Shown here: positions 36,012-45,174 of the stretch, piece after piece
How positions within the stretch are numbered: the stretch's first letter is position 1
How the letters are laid out: each line of letters opens with the position of its first letter
NCBI RefSeq assembly: GCF_013408175.1
Contig: NZ_JACBYW010000002.1
Coordinates: forward strand, 372,001-436,000
Direction: 5' to 3'
Source of the DNA: Actinopolyspora biskrensis
GTDB taxonomy: Bacteria > Actinomycetota > Actinomycetes > Mycobacteriales > Pseudonocardiaceae
DNA length: 64,000 nucleotides
Program-made: the position numbers and the translations under genes
Notes under the pieces: model-generated
Database searches by the model: none
Told to the model about the DNA's origin: nothing
The model's input: the letters and a program-made list of their open reading frames with translations, nothing else

Positions 36012-36387
36012 ATGCTGGCTAGAGGGAGCGTCGGTGCGCGCGGTGCCGGAGATCGCCGGGAAAGGAGTTCCGGTGCTGCGGAGCTTGCCGGTTCGTCGGC
36101 TCGCGTGCGGAGCGGAAAGTCCAAGAACCCCCGGATGGCCCATCGCGTGCACGAGAAGTGACCGAAGGAGGCGTGGCGGCCTCCCCCCGGGTGGCGGGTT
36201 ACTGCTTTGTTTCGGTGAAATCGAGCAGTAGTTTTTATCACGATCAGTGCCCGTTTTTCGGTTTTGTTTTTCCGTAATATTCGCGCTGTTGTTGACGAAA
36301 TGGACTACTGGTCGGTAAACATCTCGGTTGTCGCGCGACATTTCTCGTGAAATCAACGTGTTTCGCTTTGTTTCAGAGGTGAGATCG
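36012..36387. other. Intergenic region with promoter of the secreted-protein gene
   Basis: The first 200 bp show no gene. The second half is unusually T-rich for this genome and holds TTGACG (36292-36297) and TAAACA (36316-36321) with an 18 bp spacer, a good promoter for the gene at 36388. A half-copy of the TetR operator, GTCGGTA, overlaps its -10. Confidence 0.5.
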
Positions 36388-37026
36388 ATGGCAAGTTCCA
36401 AGCGTTCGGGCACACGCTTAGTGGCGGCCGCGGCCTTCGCGATAGCTCCGGTGGTCGCTTTCGCGCAGCCCGCGGCCGCGGAGAGCTTCTCGCACAACTT
36501 CGCGTGCTCGGGTGATTCCCCGCTCGGCGAGCAGCTGTTCAGCTACCAACAGGATTCGGACGTATCCGCCCCGTCCAGCGTCGCCGCTGGTGACGAGTTC
36601 GAGGTCGTCATCGATCCCGCGGTCAACACCGTTCCCTCCGAAGTGAACGGTTACGAAGTGGAACAGATGCAGGGCATGGACCTGAGATTACCGATCCCGG
36701 ACAACTCCACCCACGTTTCCACCCGGTTGGAGGGAGGTTCCAACCTCGGTAGTGCGGAACCGACCGTGGATGTTTCCGACGGAATCGCCACGCTCCACGT
36801 GGAAGGTCCCATCGCCGGGGGGGCCGAGTTCGAACTCCCGACCGTGACGGCCACGCTGCAGGCGGGCGACTCGGGAGTGATCGAAACACAGCTCCACGGG
36901 ACCAGCTACTCCGATCCCGGTTTGACGTTCGACGCCGACGTCTCGACGGTGCTCGGCACGGTCAACGTTCCGACCTCCTGCTACCCGGACCCCAACCCGG
37001 TGTTGACGACCACGGAGATAAGCTGA
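36388..37026 (+). CDS. Secreted protein of unknown function (DUF6801-like)
   Basis: A 212-residue exported protein. Residues 1 to about 33 are a Sec signal peptide ending FAQPAAA. The mature part begins FACSGDSPLGEQLF, and a second Cys is near the C-terminus (TSCYPDPNPV), so a disulfide between the ends is plausible. It appears all-beta, with an acidic surface, and resembles the small secreted actinobacterial proteins grouped as DUF6801; this placement is tentative. The ATG at 36388 has AGAGG eight bases upstream. A strong terminator follows. Confidence 0.75.
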   Translation: MASSKRSGTRLVAAAAFAIAPVVAFAQPAAAESFSHNFACSGDSPLGEQLFSYQQDSDVSAPSSVAAGDEFEVVIDPAVNTVPSEVNGYEVEQMQGMDLRLPIPDNSTHVSTRLEGGSNLGSAEPTVDVSDGIATLHVEGPIAGGAEFELPTVTATLQAGDSGVIETQLHGTSYSDPGLTFDADVSTVLGTVNVPTSCYPDPNPVLTTTEIS

Positions 37027-37031
37027 CGCAC

Positions 37032-37072
37032 AAAAATGGAGGGCTCCCCGGCCGGGGAGCCCTCCATTTTTT
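37032..37072. terminator. Bidirectional terminator between the secreted-protein gene and betA
   Basis: A near-perfect long hairpin (arms TGGAGGGCTCCCC and GGGGAGCCCTCCA) is flanked by five A on the left and six T on the right, so it can stop transcription from either side. Confidence 0.92.
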
Positions 37073-37099
37073 GTCACGCAGGAGGGAGGAATATCCGTG

Positions 37100-38668
37100 T
37101 CAGGATTTCTGCGCGGCGTCCTCCTTCAACATGTCGGAGCACTTCTCGCCGATGGCCATGGTGGTGATGTTCGGATTCACCGCGACGAGGAAGGGCATCG
37201 CCGAGCCGTCCGCCACTCGCAGCCCGTGCACACCCTTGACGCGCAACCTGGAGTCCAGCGGAGCGTTCGGATCGTCCGCGGCGCCCATCGGAACCGAGGC
37301 GGCCGGGTGGTACACGGTGTTGTGCGTCTTCCGCAGGTAGTCCGCGATCTCGTCGTCGGACTGCACGTCCGGCCCGGGGTGGAGCTCGGCTCCGGCCCAT
37401 TCACGCATGGCGGGCCTGTTCACGATCTCGCGCGCGAGCTTGATGCCGTGGGTCATGACCCTGATGTCGTGCGGATCGGTGAAGTAGCGCGGATCGACGG
37501 CGGGCTTGTCCCGGAAATCGCGGCTGCGCAACCGGACCGTGCCCACGGAGCGACTGCGGGTGACGTTCGGAGTCAGGCAGAAACCGTTCTCGGTGCTCGG
37601 GTAGCCCTGCCGCACTGTGTGCATGTCGAACGGGACCGAGCCGAAGTGGAACATCAGGTCGGGACGGTCCAGTCCGGGCTCGGTGGTGGTGAAGATACCG
37701 ATCTCCCACCACTGGGTGGAGTCCTCGACCATCGGCTTGGCCGCGTCCCAACCGATGACTCCCTCGGGGTGGTCCTGCAGGTTGGAGCCCACTCCGGGGG
37801 AGTCGACGAGAACGTCCACACCCACCGAGCGCAGGTGCTCAGCCGGGCCGATGCCGGACAACATCAACAGCTTCGGGGTGTCGATGGCGCCGGAGCTGAG
37901 CACCACCTCCCGGCGTGCGGTGACCCGCTTGTTCCGCAGTCCGTCCGGAGCGAGGTACTCCACGCCCGTGGCGCGGTTGCCCTCGAACAGCACCTGCTTG
38001 GCCCGGGTGTCCGTGCGCACCTCCAGGTTCGGGCGATTCCCCAGGACGGGGTGCAGGTAGGAGACCGAGGAGGAGGCCCGGGTCCCGTCCTCGAACGCGT
38101 TGATCTGGAACCAGTTGGCGCCGTGCGTGACGGTCTTCCCCGAGTTGAACTCCGTGATCGGGATGCCCTGCTCCTCGCACGCCCGCAGCAGCGCGGCTCC
38201 GCAGGGGTCGTTCGACGGCACGCTGCGCAGCCGGACGGGGCCGCTCCGGCCGTGGTGCTCACCGGGGGCGTCGTTGTTCTCCAGCCGCTGGTACAGCGGG
38301 AAGATATCGGCGGAGCTCCAGCCGGTGGCACCCAACGACTCCCATTCGTCGAGGTCCTCGGCCGGAGCCCAGAAAGCGATGCAGGAGTTGTGCGAGGAAC
38401 AACCGCCGAGCACCTTGGCGCGGGCGTGTCGCATGAAGGAGTTGCCCTGCTCCTGCGGTTCGATCAGGTAGTCCCAGTCGAAACCCGACTCCAGCAGGGA
38501 CATCCACTGCTTGAGTTCGAGGACCTCGCGTTTGTCCTGGTCCGTTGGGCCGGCTTCCAGCAGGCACACGGTGGTGTCGGGGTCTTCGGACAGCCGCGCG
38601 GCCAGGGCGGCCCCGGCGCTGCCGCCACCGACCACGACATAGTCGAAAGTGGTCGCCTCGTCGCTCAT
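37100..38668 (-). CDS. betA: Choline dehydrogenase-like GMC oxidoreductase
   Basis: A 522-residue GMC flavoprotein. The FAD motif VVGGGSAGAALAARLSE is N-terminal, the GMC signature SSHNSCIAFWAP follows, and the C-terminal HNTVYHPAASVPMG with a later NPNITTMAIGEKCSD carries the catalytic His/Asn pair. Its place next to betaine aldehyde dehydrogenase and a divergent TetR gene makes choline the likely substrate: oxidation to betaine aldehyde, and perhaps on to betaine. Glycine betaine is the main compatible solute of halophilic actinomycetes. It lies 152 bp downstream of betB in the same direction. Confidence 0.85.
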   Translation of the reverse strand: MSDEATTFDYVVVGGGSAGAALAARLSEDPDTTVCLLEAGPTDQDKREVLELKQWMSLLESGFDWDYLIEPQEQGNSFMRHARAKVLGGCSSHNSCIAFWAPAEDLDEWESLGATGWSSADIFPLYQRLENNDAPGEHHGRSGPVRLRSVPSNDPCGAALLRACEEQGIPITEFNSGKTVTHGANWFQINAFEDGTRASSSVSYLHPVLGNRPNLEVRTDTRAKQVLFEGNRATGVEYLAPDGLRNKRVTARREVVLSSGAIDTPKLLMLSGIGPAEHLRSVGVDVLVDSPGVGSNLQDHPEGVIGWDAAKPMVEDSTQWWEIGIFTTTEPGLDRPDLMFHFGSVPFDMHTVRQGYPSTENGFCLTPNVTRSRSVGTVRLRSRDFRDKPAVDPRYFTDPHDIRVMTHGIKLAREIVNRPAMREWAGAELHPGPDVQSDDEIADYLRKTHNTVYHPAASVPMGAADDPNAPLDSRLRVKGVHGLRVADGSAMPFLVAVNPNITTMAIGEKCSDMLKEDAAQKS

Positions 38669-38820
38669 CGTCGTTCTCCTGTTCTGTTCACGACGGCACG
38701 AATCCCCGGGCGGGGCGTTGCGGGCCGGAGGACCGTCGCCGTGGGACGACCGGATGTCGTGCCGGGCCGACGACTGCGGCGATCACCCCGGCACGACGGA
38801 CTTCGTCTCCGGTCGTGGGC

Positions 38821-40353
38821 TCACTCGGCGGCGAACAAGTGCTGCGGTTCGGGCCGTAGGTTCTGGTAGATGTGCTTGGCTTCCTGGTACTCGCGGAGTC
38901 CGCCGCCACCGAGCTCGCGCCCGATGCCGGACTGCTTGAAGCCGCCCCACTCGGCCTGGGGCAGGTACGGGTGGAAGTCGTTGATCCACACCGTGCCGTG
39001 GCGCAGCCTTCCCGCGACGCGTTGCGCCTTGCTCGCGTCGGAGGTGAAGACGGCACCGGCCAGTCCGTAGTGCGTGTCGTTGGCGATGCGCACGGCGTCG
39101 TCCTCGTCCCGGAAGCGCTCGATGGTCAGCACCGGCCCGAAGGACTCCTCGACCACGGCCTGGGATCCCTGCTCGACCTCGTCGAGCACGGTGGGCAGGT
39201 AGAAGTGGCCCGACTCGAACCGCTCACCTTCCGGGCGACGTCCACCGGTGCGCAGCACGGCGCCCTCCTCGACCGAGCGCCGCACGTAGTCCTCGACCTT
39301 GGCGCGGTGCTCGGCGGAGATGAGCGGTCCCGTCTCGGCGTCCTCGTCGAAGGGACCGCCCAGCTTGATGGACTGCGCCCTGCGCACGATCTCGTCGACC
39401 AGCGCGTCGTGGATCTCGTCCTGCACGATCAGGCGTGCTCCCGCCGAGCACACCTGCCCGGAGTGCAGGAAGATCGCCGTCATCGCGTAGTCGACCGCCG
39501 TTTCGAAGTCGGCATCGGCGAAGACGACGTTCGGGTTCTTGCCCCCGAGCTCGAGAGCGACCCTCTTGACGTTGGAGGCAGCCGAGGCGGCGATGGCACG
39601 ACCGGTGTGCAGACCGCCGGTGAACGAGACGAGGTCGACGTCGGGGTGTTCGGACAGCAGCGCGCCCACCTCGGAGCCCTTGCCCAGCACCAGGTTGCCG
39701 ACGCCCGCGGGCAGTCCGGCTTCGTGCAGCGCGCGCATGAGCAGCATCGCCGTGCTGGGGGTGAGCTCGCTGGGCTTGAGGACGAAGGTGTTGCCCGCGG
39801 CGATGGCCGGAGCGACCTTCCAGGCCACCTGCAGCAGCGGGAAGTTCCACGGCGTGATCAGGCCGCAGACGCCGACCGGCTCGTAGCTCACCCGGCTGAT
39901 GGCGTCGTTCGAGCCGGTGTCGACGACGTGTCCGGGGTCGGTGCCCGCGATCTTGCCGTAGTACCGGAAGCAGGCGGCGATGTCGTCCATGTCGTAGCCG
40001 CTCTCCACCAGCCGCTTGCCGGTGTCCAGCGATTCGGCTCGCGCGAACTCCTCGCGGTCGCGCACGAGGATGTCGCTCACCCGCAGCAGCAGGTCGCCGC
40101 GCTCCCACGGGGAGGTGCTCGGCCACGTTCCCTCGTCGAAGGCCGCGCGCGCCGCCGCGATGGCTCGCTCACCGTCGGAGCGGTCCCCCTCGGCGACCGT
40201 GGCTACCGGGGAGCTGTCGGCGGGGCAGCGGATCTCGCGGGTCTCCCCCGCCGCGGCTGCCTGCCACGTGCCGTCGATGTACAGGCTCTCCGCCGCCGTG
40301 GAGGCCTCCGCGGAGGAGGCTGTGGCGTTCGGCGGGCCGTGGGTCTGCGACAT
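38821..40353 (-). CDS. betB: Betaine-aldehyde dehydrogenase
   Basis: A 510-residue NAD(P)-dependent aldehyde dehydrogenase. The active-site Glu is in VALELGGKNPNVV and the catalytic Cys in HSGQVCSAGARL; the cofactor segment TPWNFPLLQVAWKVAPAIAAG is standard. The first 20 residues are an extra low-complexity tail. It converts betaine aldehyde to glycine betaine. The ATG at 40353 has GGAAG seven bases upstream, which rejects a much longer reading. It is probably the first gene of a betB-betA operon facing a TetR gene. Confidence 0.88.
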   Translation of the reverse strand: MSQTHGPPNATASSAEASTAAESLYIDGTWQAAAAGETREIRCPADSSPVATVAEGDRSDGERAIAAARAAFDEGTWPSTSPWERGDLLLRVSDILVRDREEFARAESLDTGKRLVESGYDMDDIAACFRYYGKIAGTDPGHVVDTGSNDAISRVSYEPVGVCGLITPWNFPLLQVAWKVAPAIAAGNTFVLKPSELTPSTAMLLMRALHEAGLPAGVGNLVLGKGSEVGALLSEHPDVDLVSFTGGLHTGRAIAASAASNVKRVALELGGKNPNVVFADADFETAVDYAMTAIFLHSGQVCSAGARLIVQDEIHDALVDEIVRRAQSIKLGGPFDEDAETGPLISAEHRAKVEDYVRRSVEEGAVLRTGGRRPEGERFESGHFYLPTVLDEVEQGSQAVVEESFGPVLTIERFRDEDDAVRIANDTHYGLAGAVFTSDASKAQRVAGRLRHGTVWINDFHPYLPQAEWGGFKQSGIGRELGGGGLREYQEAKHIYQNLRPEPQHLFAAE

Positions 40354-40636
40354 AGTAAAGCTTCCTGTCGGTGCTGCTTGACTGCTGGAGCGGTATCGCC
40401 GGTGGCGGATGCCGACCCGGGCGGGCCGTGTGCGGGATGTTCCGCAGCGGTGCGGCAGCGCGCACGGTCGAGTCCCGTGTCGTCCCGTTCCGTGTTCAGC
40501 CGGGTGGAGTCTTGGTGACCGACCTTCGGAGTGCCGTACGCCGGAGGAGGTGTGGTCCCCACCGCACCGCCACGCGCTCGGAGTTCCCCGGGGGCGAGCA
40601 CGAGGGCGGCGGCTGCTACGCGCTGACTCTAGCAGG

Positions 40637-40660
40637 TTTTGTGTACATCTGTACATAAAA
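40637..40660. promoter_or_regulatory. BetI-like operator in the betB/tetR intergenic region
   Basis: Two TGTACA half-sites (40642-40647 and 40650-40655) two bases apart are flanked by TTTT and AAAA, forming a 24 bp palindrome with one mismatch. It lies between the divergent genes in the only AT-rich part of a 486 bp gap (40354-40839) that otherwise shows no gene. Confidence 0.75.
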
Positions 40661-40839
40661 TTGCCGCGGCGCGGCGGGGCGCGATCTTTATTGGCGCCTT
40701 GACCAGCTATTATGTCCACGAGTGAGGTGGATCGCATCGCCGGAGAGTCGGTTCATGGCAGTGTGTGTTCGTTCGGGAGGGAACTCGTCCCGGCGAACGA
40801 GGTGAGACGCACGCGACGGTGGGAGGAGCACGGCAGGCG

Positions 40840-41451
40840 ATGACGACTACGGATTCCGAGCAGCTCGATGCCGCGGGGAGCGGTCGCCGTGGTCAGAGCG
40901 GTGGTTCGCGCAAGGATCCGGGGCGCCGCGAACGAATCGCCCGTGCCGCCATCACAGTCGTCGCCGAGCGCGGCATAGAGCGGTTGACCCACCGCGCCGT
41001 CGCCGCGGCGGCCGAGGTTCCGCTGGGTTCGACCACCTACCACTTCGCCACCCTGGACGACCTGCTGGCCGTGGCGCTGCGCCAGGCGGCGCAGGACAAC
41101 GTCGCCGAGCTGCGGGAGTACGCGGACCGGATGGACTCCGGCGGTGACCTCGCGGCCGTGCTGACCGATCTGGTGCTGCGCTACCTCGGCCCGGAGAGGC
41201 GGCGCACCGTGGTCGAGCACGAACTCTACGTGGCGGCTCTGCACCGTCCCGCGCTGCGGTCCGCGAGCACGGAATGGGACGCGGCGCTGCGCGACCTGTT
41301 CACCGCTTACACCGACGAGGTTTCGGGCAAGATGCTCGCGGCGGTGTTCTGCGGCCTGCTGTGGCAGGGAATCGTTCGCGAACCTGTTCCGGAGCGCGAT
41401 GAGATCGAGATGATCTTCCGGCGGGCGCTGGGAACCTCCGTGGTGTCCTGA
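40840..41451 (+). CDS. TetR-family regulator, probably of choline/betaine genes
   Basis: A 203-residue TetR protein. The helix-turn-helix spans about residues 28-75 (AVVAERGIERLTHRAV-type helices, then EVPLGSTTYHFATLDDLLAVAL). After the DNA-binding part the sequence is a generic ligand domain. Its divergent position from betB and the palindrome between them suggest the job BetI has in other bacteria: repression relieved by choline. It is not a close BetI by eye. The ATG at 40840 is the first good start after AGGAG at 11 bases. Confidence 0.82.
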   Translation: MTTTDSEQLDAAGSGRRGQSGGSRKDPGRRERIARAAITVVAERGIERLTHRAVAAAAEVPLGSTTYHFATLDDLLAVALRQAAQDNVAELREYADRMDSGGDLAAVLTDLVLRYLGPERRRTVVEHELYVAALHRPALRSASTEWDAALRDLFTAYTDEVSGKMLAAVFCGLLWQGIVREPVPERDEIEMIFRRALGTSVVS

Positions 41452-41718
41452 TCCGGCCGGAAGCGCGTTGACTTCGGTGACATCGGACGGTTACCCGGTT
41501 TTTGACCCCTGCCGTTGATTCTCCTGGCCACCTGTGTGGACAATAGCGGAAGCGATCCGCTGTCTCCGTGTGCTCAGAGTGACGTGACCGCCCCGTAGTT
41601 CAGCCGGGTGGAGCACATCGTCGGGTGCTTTTCGGGTGTACAACGGAAAATGCCGCGTCGGGGGCGTGGCTCGCTCCAACCGAATGCAATCGCTGTTCGC
41701 CAGGGATGGGGTGAGACC

Positions 41719-42717
41719 GTGGGCCACAACGAGAACCGTGAACTCGTGCCGCTCAAGTCCGATTTCGACGTCGTTTGGCGTGGATTTCGGCGATCGCAGG
41801 TGCAGTTCTACATCCAGCAGACCGAGAGCGAAGTCCGGATGCTGACCGAGGACCGGGATTCCGCGCTCAGTCAGGTGTCCGAACTCAACGCACAGCTCGA
41901 ACAGGCTCGTGAGGAAATCGAGTCGCTGCGCAGGCAACTGGACGACGTCTGCCGTACGCCGATCGACGAGTCCGCGCTGTCCGACCGGTTACGTCGGATG
42001 GTGCAGCTCGCCAACGACGAGGCCGCCGAGATCATCGCTTCCGCGCGCGCGACCGCCGAGCACGAGTGGTCCCGCTCGGAGCAGGCAGCCTCCGAGCTCA
42101 GGAACAGGTACGAGAGGCTGGTCGCCGAGGCCGACGACTGGAGGAAGCAGGCGCAGGAGCAGCGTCAGGAAGCGCTCGAACAGACCAGTCGCGAGATCGA
42201 GCGGATGGCCGCCGAGGCCGAACAGCACCGGCGCAAGCAGGACCGCGAGGCCGAGCAGCGTCGCAACGAGATCGAGCACGACTTCGAGGTTTCGATGGCC
42301 GCACGCCGCGAGGAGGCGATGCGGGAGATGGCCGAACGCGACCGGGCGAGCAGAGCGGAAGCGGAACGGCGCCTCAACGAGGCCGCGGCAGAGGCCGAAC
42401 GCCGCACTCAGCGGGCGAACGAACAGGTCGAGGCGATGCGGCAGCTGCGTCGCGGGCTCGCCGAACAGGTCCGGACCGGACAGCGTCTGCTCGACGAGGC
42501 CGAACCCTTCCTGGCTGCTTCGGTGACTGGAACGGAGTCCCAGCGCTCCGACGCCTACGTGTGGTCGGACTCGAACGTGGAACGGGAGGACGCGGACGAA
42601 GTGGACCGGGTGGACGTTCCGAAGCAGCGCGCTCTCGAGAGTGCTCCGGGCTCGGCCGAGAGCGCGGAGGGCGGTGTGCTTTCCGGGACCTCGGGTGCGA
42701 GCGGGGAGCCCGGCTGA
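41719..42717 (+). CDS. DivIVA-like coiled-coil protein
   Basis: A 332-residue cytoplasmic protein. Residues of about 8-40 (PLKSDFDVVWRGFRRSQVQFYI) resemble the lipid-binding N-terminal domain of DivIVA/Wag31, with the F...RGF...V..(Y/F)(I/L) pattern. Residues of about 40-285 are a nearly continuous coiled coil rich in Glu, Arg and Ala, and the last 45 are acidic and disordered. Such proteins scaffold polar growth or cell shape in actinomycetes; this one is not Wag31 itself. The GTG at 41719 has GGGGTGAG just upstream; a reading 37 codons longer lacks support. Confidence 0.72.
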   Translation: MGHNENRELVPLKSDFDVVWRGFRRSQVQFYIQQTESEVRMLTEDRDSALSQVSELNAQLEQAREEIESLRRQLDDVCRTPIDESALSDRLRRMVQLANDEAAEIIASARATAEHEWSRSEQAASELRNRYERLVAEADDWRKQAQEQRQEALEQTSREIERMAAEAEQHRRKQDREAEQRRNEIEHDFEVSMAARREEAMREMAERDRASRAEAERRLNEAAAEAERRTQRANEQVEAMRQLRRGLAEQVRTGQRLLDEAEPFLAASVTGTESQRSDAYVWSDSNVEREDADEVDRVDVPKQRALESAPGSAESAEGGVLSGTSGASGEPG

Positions 42718-43027
42718 GGCACTTGCCCCGGAACCGGGTTCCGCGGTGGTTTCCGGATCGTGCGGTGGATAGAGTCGAGAGAACGCGGAACTCCTGGCGC
42801 GCGGTGTCCGTTCGGCGCCGCTACGAGCGGGCACCGGGCACGATCGGAGCCGCCGCGTTTCTCGGTGGGACGCCGCTGATCGTGGAGGAACTCCCGTCGG
42901 CGGGAGCGGGCGGGAGGTTCCGCCGGATGGGCCTCCACGACCGGCCGAACGGAAACCTCGAACGGAAACGGAGTGGACGAAATCCCGGCGCGGAGTCCGC
43001 AAACTCCCCGAACGGAAGGTGGTCGTC
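42718..43027. other. Intergenic region, no gene recognised
   Basis: A 310 bp gap. TAGAGT near 42774 could be a -10 element. Open frames here are GC-driven and none has a recognisable product. Confidence 0.4.
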
Positions 43028-43990
43028 GTGGTCTCGACCCTGCGTGGTCCGGTGAGTCCCGAAAGCCTGGGACGGGTGCTGATGCACGAGCACGTCTTCG
43101 TGGTCGGGGAGGAACTGCGCCGCAATTCCCTCACCGCGTGGGACGAGCGGCATCGCGTCGAGGACGCGGTGGGCAAACTGCGCGAGCTGCGCGTCGCGGG
43201 AGTCGAGACCATAGTCGATCCGACCGTGATCGGGCTCGGGCGTTACCTGCCGCGACTGCGGGAGATCAACGACCGGGTCGATCTCAACATCGTCCCCGCC
43301 ACCGGCGTCTACACCTACAACGATGTTCCGCTGCAGTTCCGGTTCCGCGGTCCCGGACTCATGTTCGACGTCGCCGAACCGATGACCGAGCTCTTCGTCG
43401 CGGAGCTCACCGAGGGAATCGCCGACACCGGAGTCAAGGCCGCGTTCCTCAAGTGCGCGATCGACAGCCCCGGGCTGACCCCGGGGGTGGAACGGGTCAT
43501 GCGTGCGGTGGCGGCCGCGCACCGTCGTACGGGTGCCCCGATCACGGTGCACACGCATCCGCAAAACGGTTCGGGGCGCACCGCCGTGCGACTGCTGCGC
43601 TCCGAGGACGTGGACCTCACGAAGGTCGTCCTCGGGCACAGCGGGGACACCACGGATCTCGACTACCTGACGGAGCTGGCCGACGCGGGATGCCTGCTGG
43701 GCATGGACCGTTTCGGCCTGGACGCCGTGCTGGGCTTCGAGCAGCGGGTGGACACCGTGGTTCGTCTCGTCCGGCGGGGCTATGCCACCAGCGTGGTGCT
43801 CTCGCACGACACGTCCTGCTTCATCGACTGGTTCGGCGAGCAGGAGCTGGAGCGAGCCGCCCCGAACTGGCACTACCTGCACATCAGCCGGGAAGTGCTG
43901 CCCGCGCTGCGTGCCAGGGGAGTCACGGAGGAGCAGATCCACACCATGCTGGTGGACAACCCGCGAAGGTACTTCGCCGAAGCTCCGTGA
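43028..43990 (+). CDS. Phosphotriesterase-family metal-dependent hydrolase (possible lactonase)
   Basis: A 320-residue TIM-barrel amidohydrolase. All metal ligands of the phosphotriesterase family are present: HEH of LMHEHVF, the bridging Lys of AAFLKCAID, His of ITVHTHP, His of VVLGHSGD and Asp of VLSHDTS. The family includes phosphotriesterases and phosphotriesterase-like lactonases; lactones are the more usual natural substrates. The GTG at 43028 has GGAAG at nine bases; a GTG three codons earlier would place that site too close. It appears to be a single-gene unit. Confidence 0.87.
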   Translation: MVSTLRGPVSPESLGRVLMHEHVFVVGEELRRNSLTAWDERHRVEDAVGKLRELRVAGVETIVDPTVIGLGRYLPRLREINDRVDLNIVPATGVYTYNDVPLQFRFRGPGLMFDVAEPMTELFVAELTEGIADTGVKAAFLKCAIDSPGLTPGVERVMRAVAAAHRRTGAPITVHTHPQNGSGRTAVRLLRSEDVDLTKVVLGHSGDTTDLDYLTELADAGCLLGMDRFGLDAVLGFEQRVDTVVRLVRRGYATSVVLSHDTSCFIDWFGEQELERAAPNWHYLHISREVLPALRARGVTEEQIHTMLVDNPRRYFAEAP

Positions 43991-44021
43991 CCCGTTCCCG
44001 GTCGCCGGCGGTGTCCGCCGG

Positions 44022-44522
44022 TCACGTCCCGTTCCGCGCTCTCGGGGTCGCTACGGCCTCGAGGGCGGCTCGGCCCGCGTCCGCGTCCCTCCACGCGCCC
44101 CGGAAACGGAGCACGGCGATCGCCGAGGTCCTGAGCTCGGCGTCCTCCCCGGCCAACAGCCCGACCATTTCCTGCAGGCCGGGGTTGTGGGCGATCAGCA
44201 CGGCCGTGCGGATCTCGTCGGGAAGGTCGTGGACCACTTCCAGCAGCCCGCCGACGTCCGCGTCGTACATCCGGCGGTCGAAAAGCACCCCGGGGGAGTC
44301 GTCGACCTCGGAGAGCACCAGCTCACTGGTTCGACGTGCTCTGGCGGCCGTGGAGCACATCACGCGATCGACGGTGTAACCGTGCTCCCTCAACCAGGAA
44401 CCCGCCAGCGGAGCCTCGGTCCGGCCGCGTTCGGCCAGCGGGCGTTCGTGGTCTCCTGCCGAGGAGTGCCGGTCCGCTTTCGCGTGCCGAAGCAGAATCA
44501 GCCGTCGTTCCTCTCGGTTCAT
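44022..44522 (-). CDS. SixA-type phosphohistidine phosphatase
   Basis: A 166-residue histidine-phosphatase-superfamily protein. The catalytic RHG-type motif is LLRHAKAD near residue 10; the second catalytic His is in VLIAHNPGLQEM. The short length and RHAK form place it in the SixA branch, which removes phosphate from phosphohistidine in signalling or phosphotransfer proteins. It is convergent with the phosphotriesterase-family gene. The 259 bp upstream show no gene. Confidence 0.88.
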   Translation of the reverse strand: MNREERRLILLRHAKADRHSSAGDHERPLAERGRTEAPLAGSWLREHGYTVDRVMCSTAARARRTSELVLSEVDDSPGVLFDRRMYDADVGGLLEVVHDLPDEIRTAVLIAHNPGLQEMVGLLAGEDAELRTSAIAVLRFRGAWRDADAGRAALEAVATPRARNGT

Positions 44523-44781
44523 GCCGTGTACTCCGTTCACGGGATCCGGGCACCACGGACCGGTGCCGTGCTCCAAGAACTTCTGACAAGAGGTTCGTCC
44601 GGGCCGGGGGCTTCGAGTCCTGGAAGCGCGTGGCTCGGCGTGCGTGCGCCGGAGGCGTCGCACGCCGGCAGGGCACGTGGTGTCGGTGCCTGCTCGAGGT
44701 GTCCCGCCACGACGCTGCCGGAGCGCCGGCTCACGTGCCGGCCTCCACCCCCGCACAAAGTTCCGTCCCGAGTCCCGGGGG

Positions 44782-45174
44782 TCAGGTCAGTGCGCTCGGG
44801 TCGGCGGGAACGTCGACGGCGTGCTCACGCAGCGAGTCCAGCGGCACGACCTCGACCGCCCGTTCGTGGGTGGCCGCCAACACCACGGGAGGTGCCGCTC
44901 CCGCCCGGTAGGCTTCCAGCCAGCGTGTGGCGCACACGCACCAACGGTCCCCGGCCTGCAGTCCGGCGAAGCCGTACTGCGGAAGGGCGGTGGTGAGGTC
45001 GTTGCCCGCTTCCCGTTGCTGTTCGAGGAATTCCCGGGTCACCACGGCGCACACCGAGTGGTTGCCGGTGTCCTCCGGGCCGGATGTGCAGCACCCGTCG
45101 CGGTAGAAGCCGGTCACCGGATCGGTGCCGCACTGTTCGAGCGGTTCGCCGAGTACATTGCGTTCGTCGGTCAT
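44782..45174 (-). CDS. DUF2237 family protein
   Basis: A 130-residue protein matching DUF2237 from end to end: it opens NVLGEPLEQCGTDPVTGFYRDG, then CAVVTREFLEQQREAGNDL, then GLQAGDRWCVCATRWLEAY and APPVVLAATHERAVEVV. Four or five conserved cysteines suggest metal or redox chemistry, but the function is unknown. The family is common in bacteria as a single-domain protein. The ATG is at 45174. Confidence 0.9.
   Translation of the reverse strand: MTDERNVLGEPLEQCGTDPVTGFYRDGCCTSGPEDTGNHSVCAVVTREFLEQQREAGNDLTTALPQYGFAGLQAGDRWCVCATRWLEAYRAGAAPPVVLAATHERAVEVVPLDSLREHAVDVPADPSALT

Noticed and set aside
36307-36317. A fifth TetR operator before the secreted-protein gene
   Set aside because: Only the right half (GTCGGTA) is present; the left half does not match, so it is at most a half-site.
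41589-41635. A tRNA-like 5' half (GCCCCGTAGTTCAGCC, then GGGTGGAGCAC) upstream of the coiled-coil gene
   Set aside because: The acceptor start and D-arm fit tRNA, but the next bases form no anticodon stem and no T-arm or 3' acceptor follows. It is either chance or a decayed fragment, not a tRNA gene.
42805-43055. A possible small plus-strand gene between the coiled-coil gene and the phosphotriesterase-family gene
   Set aside because: It has no clear ribosome-binding site, no recognisable product, and runs into the start of the next gene.
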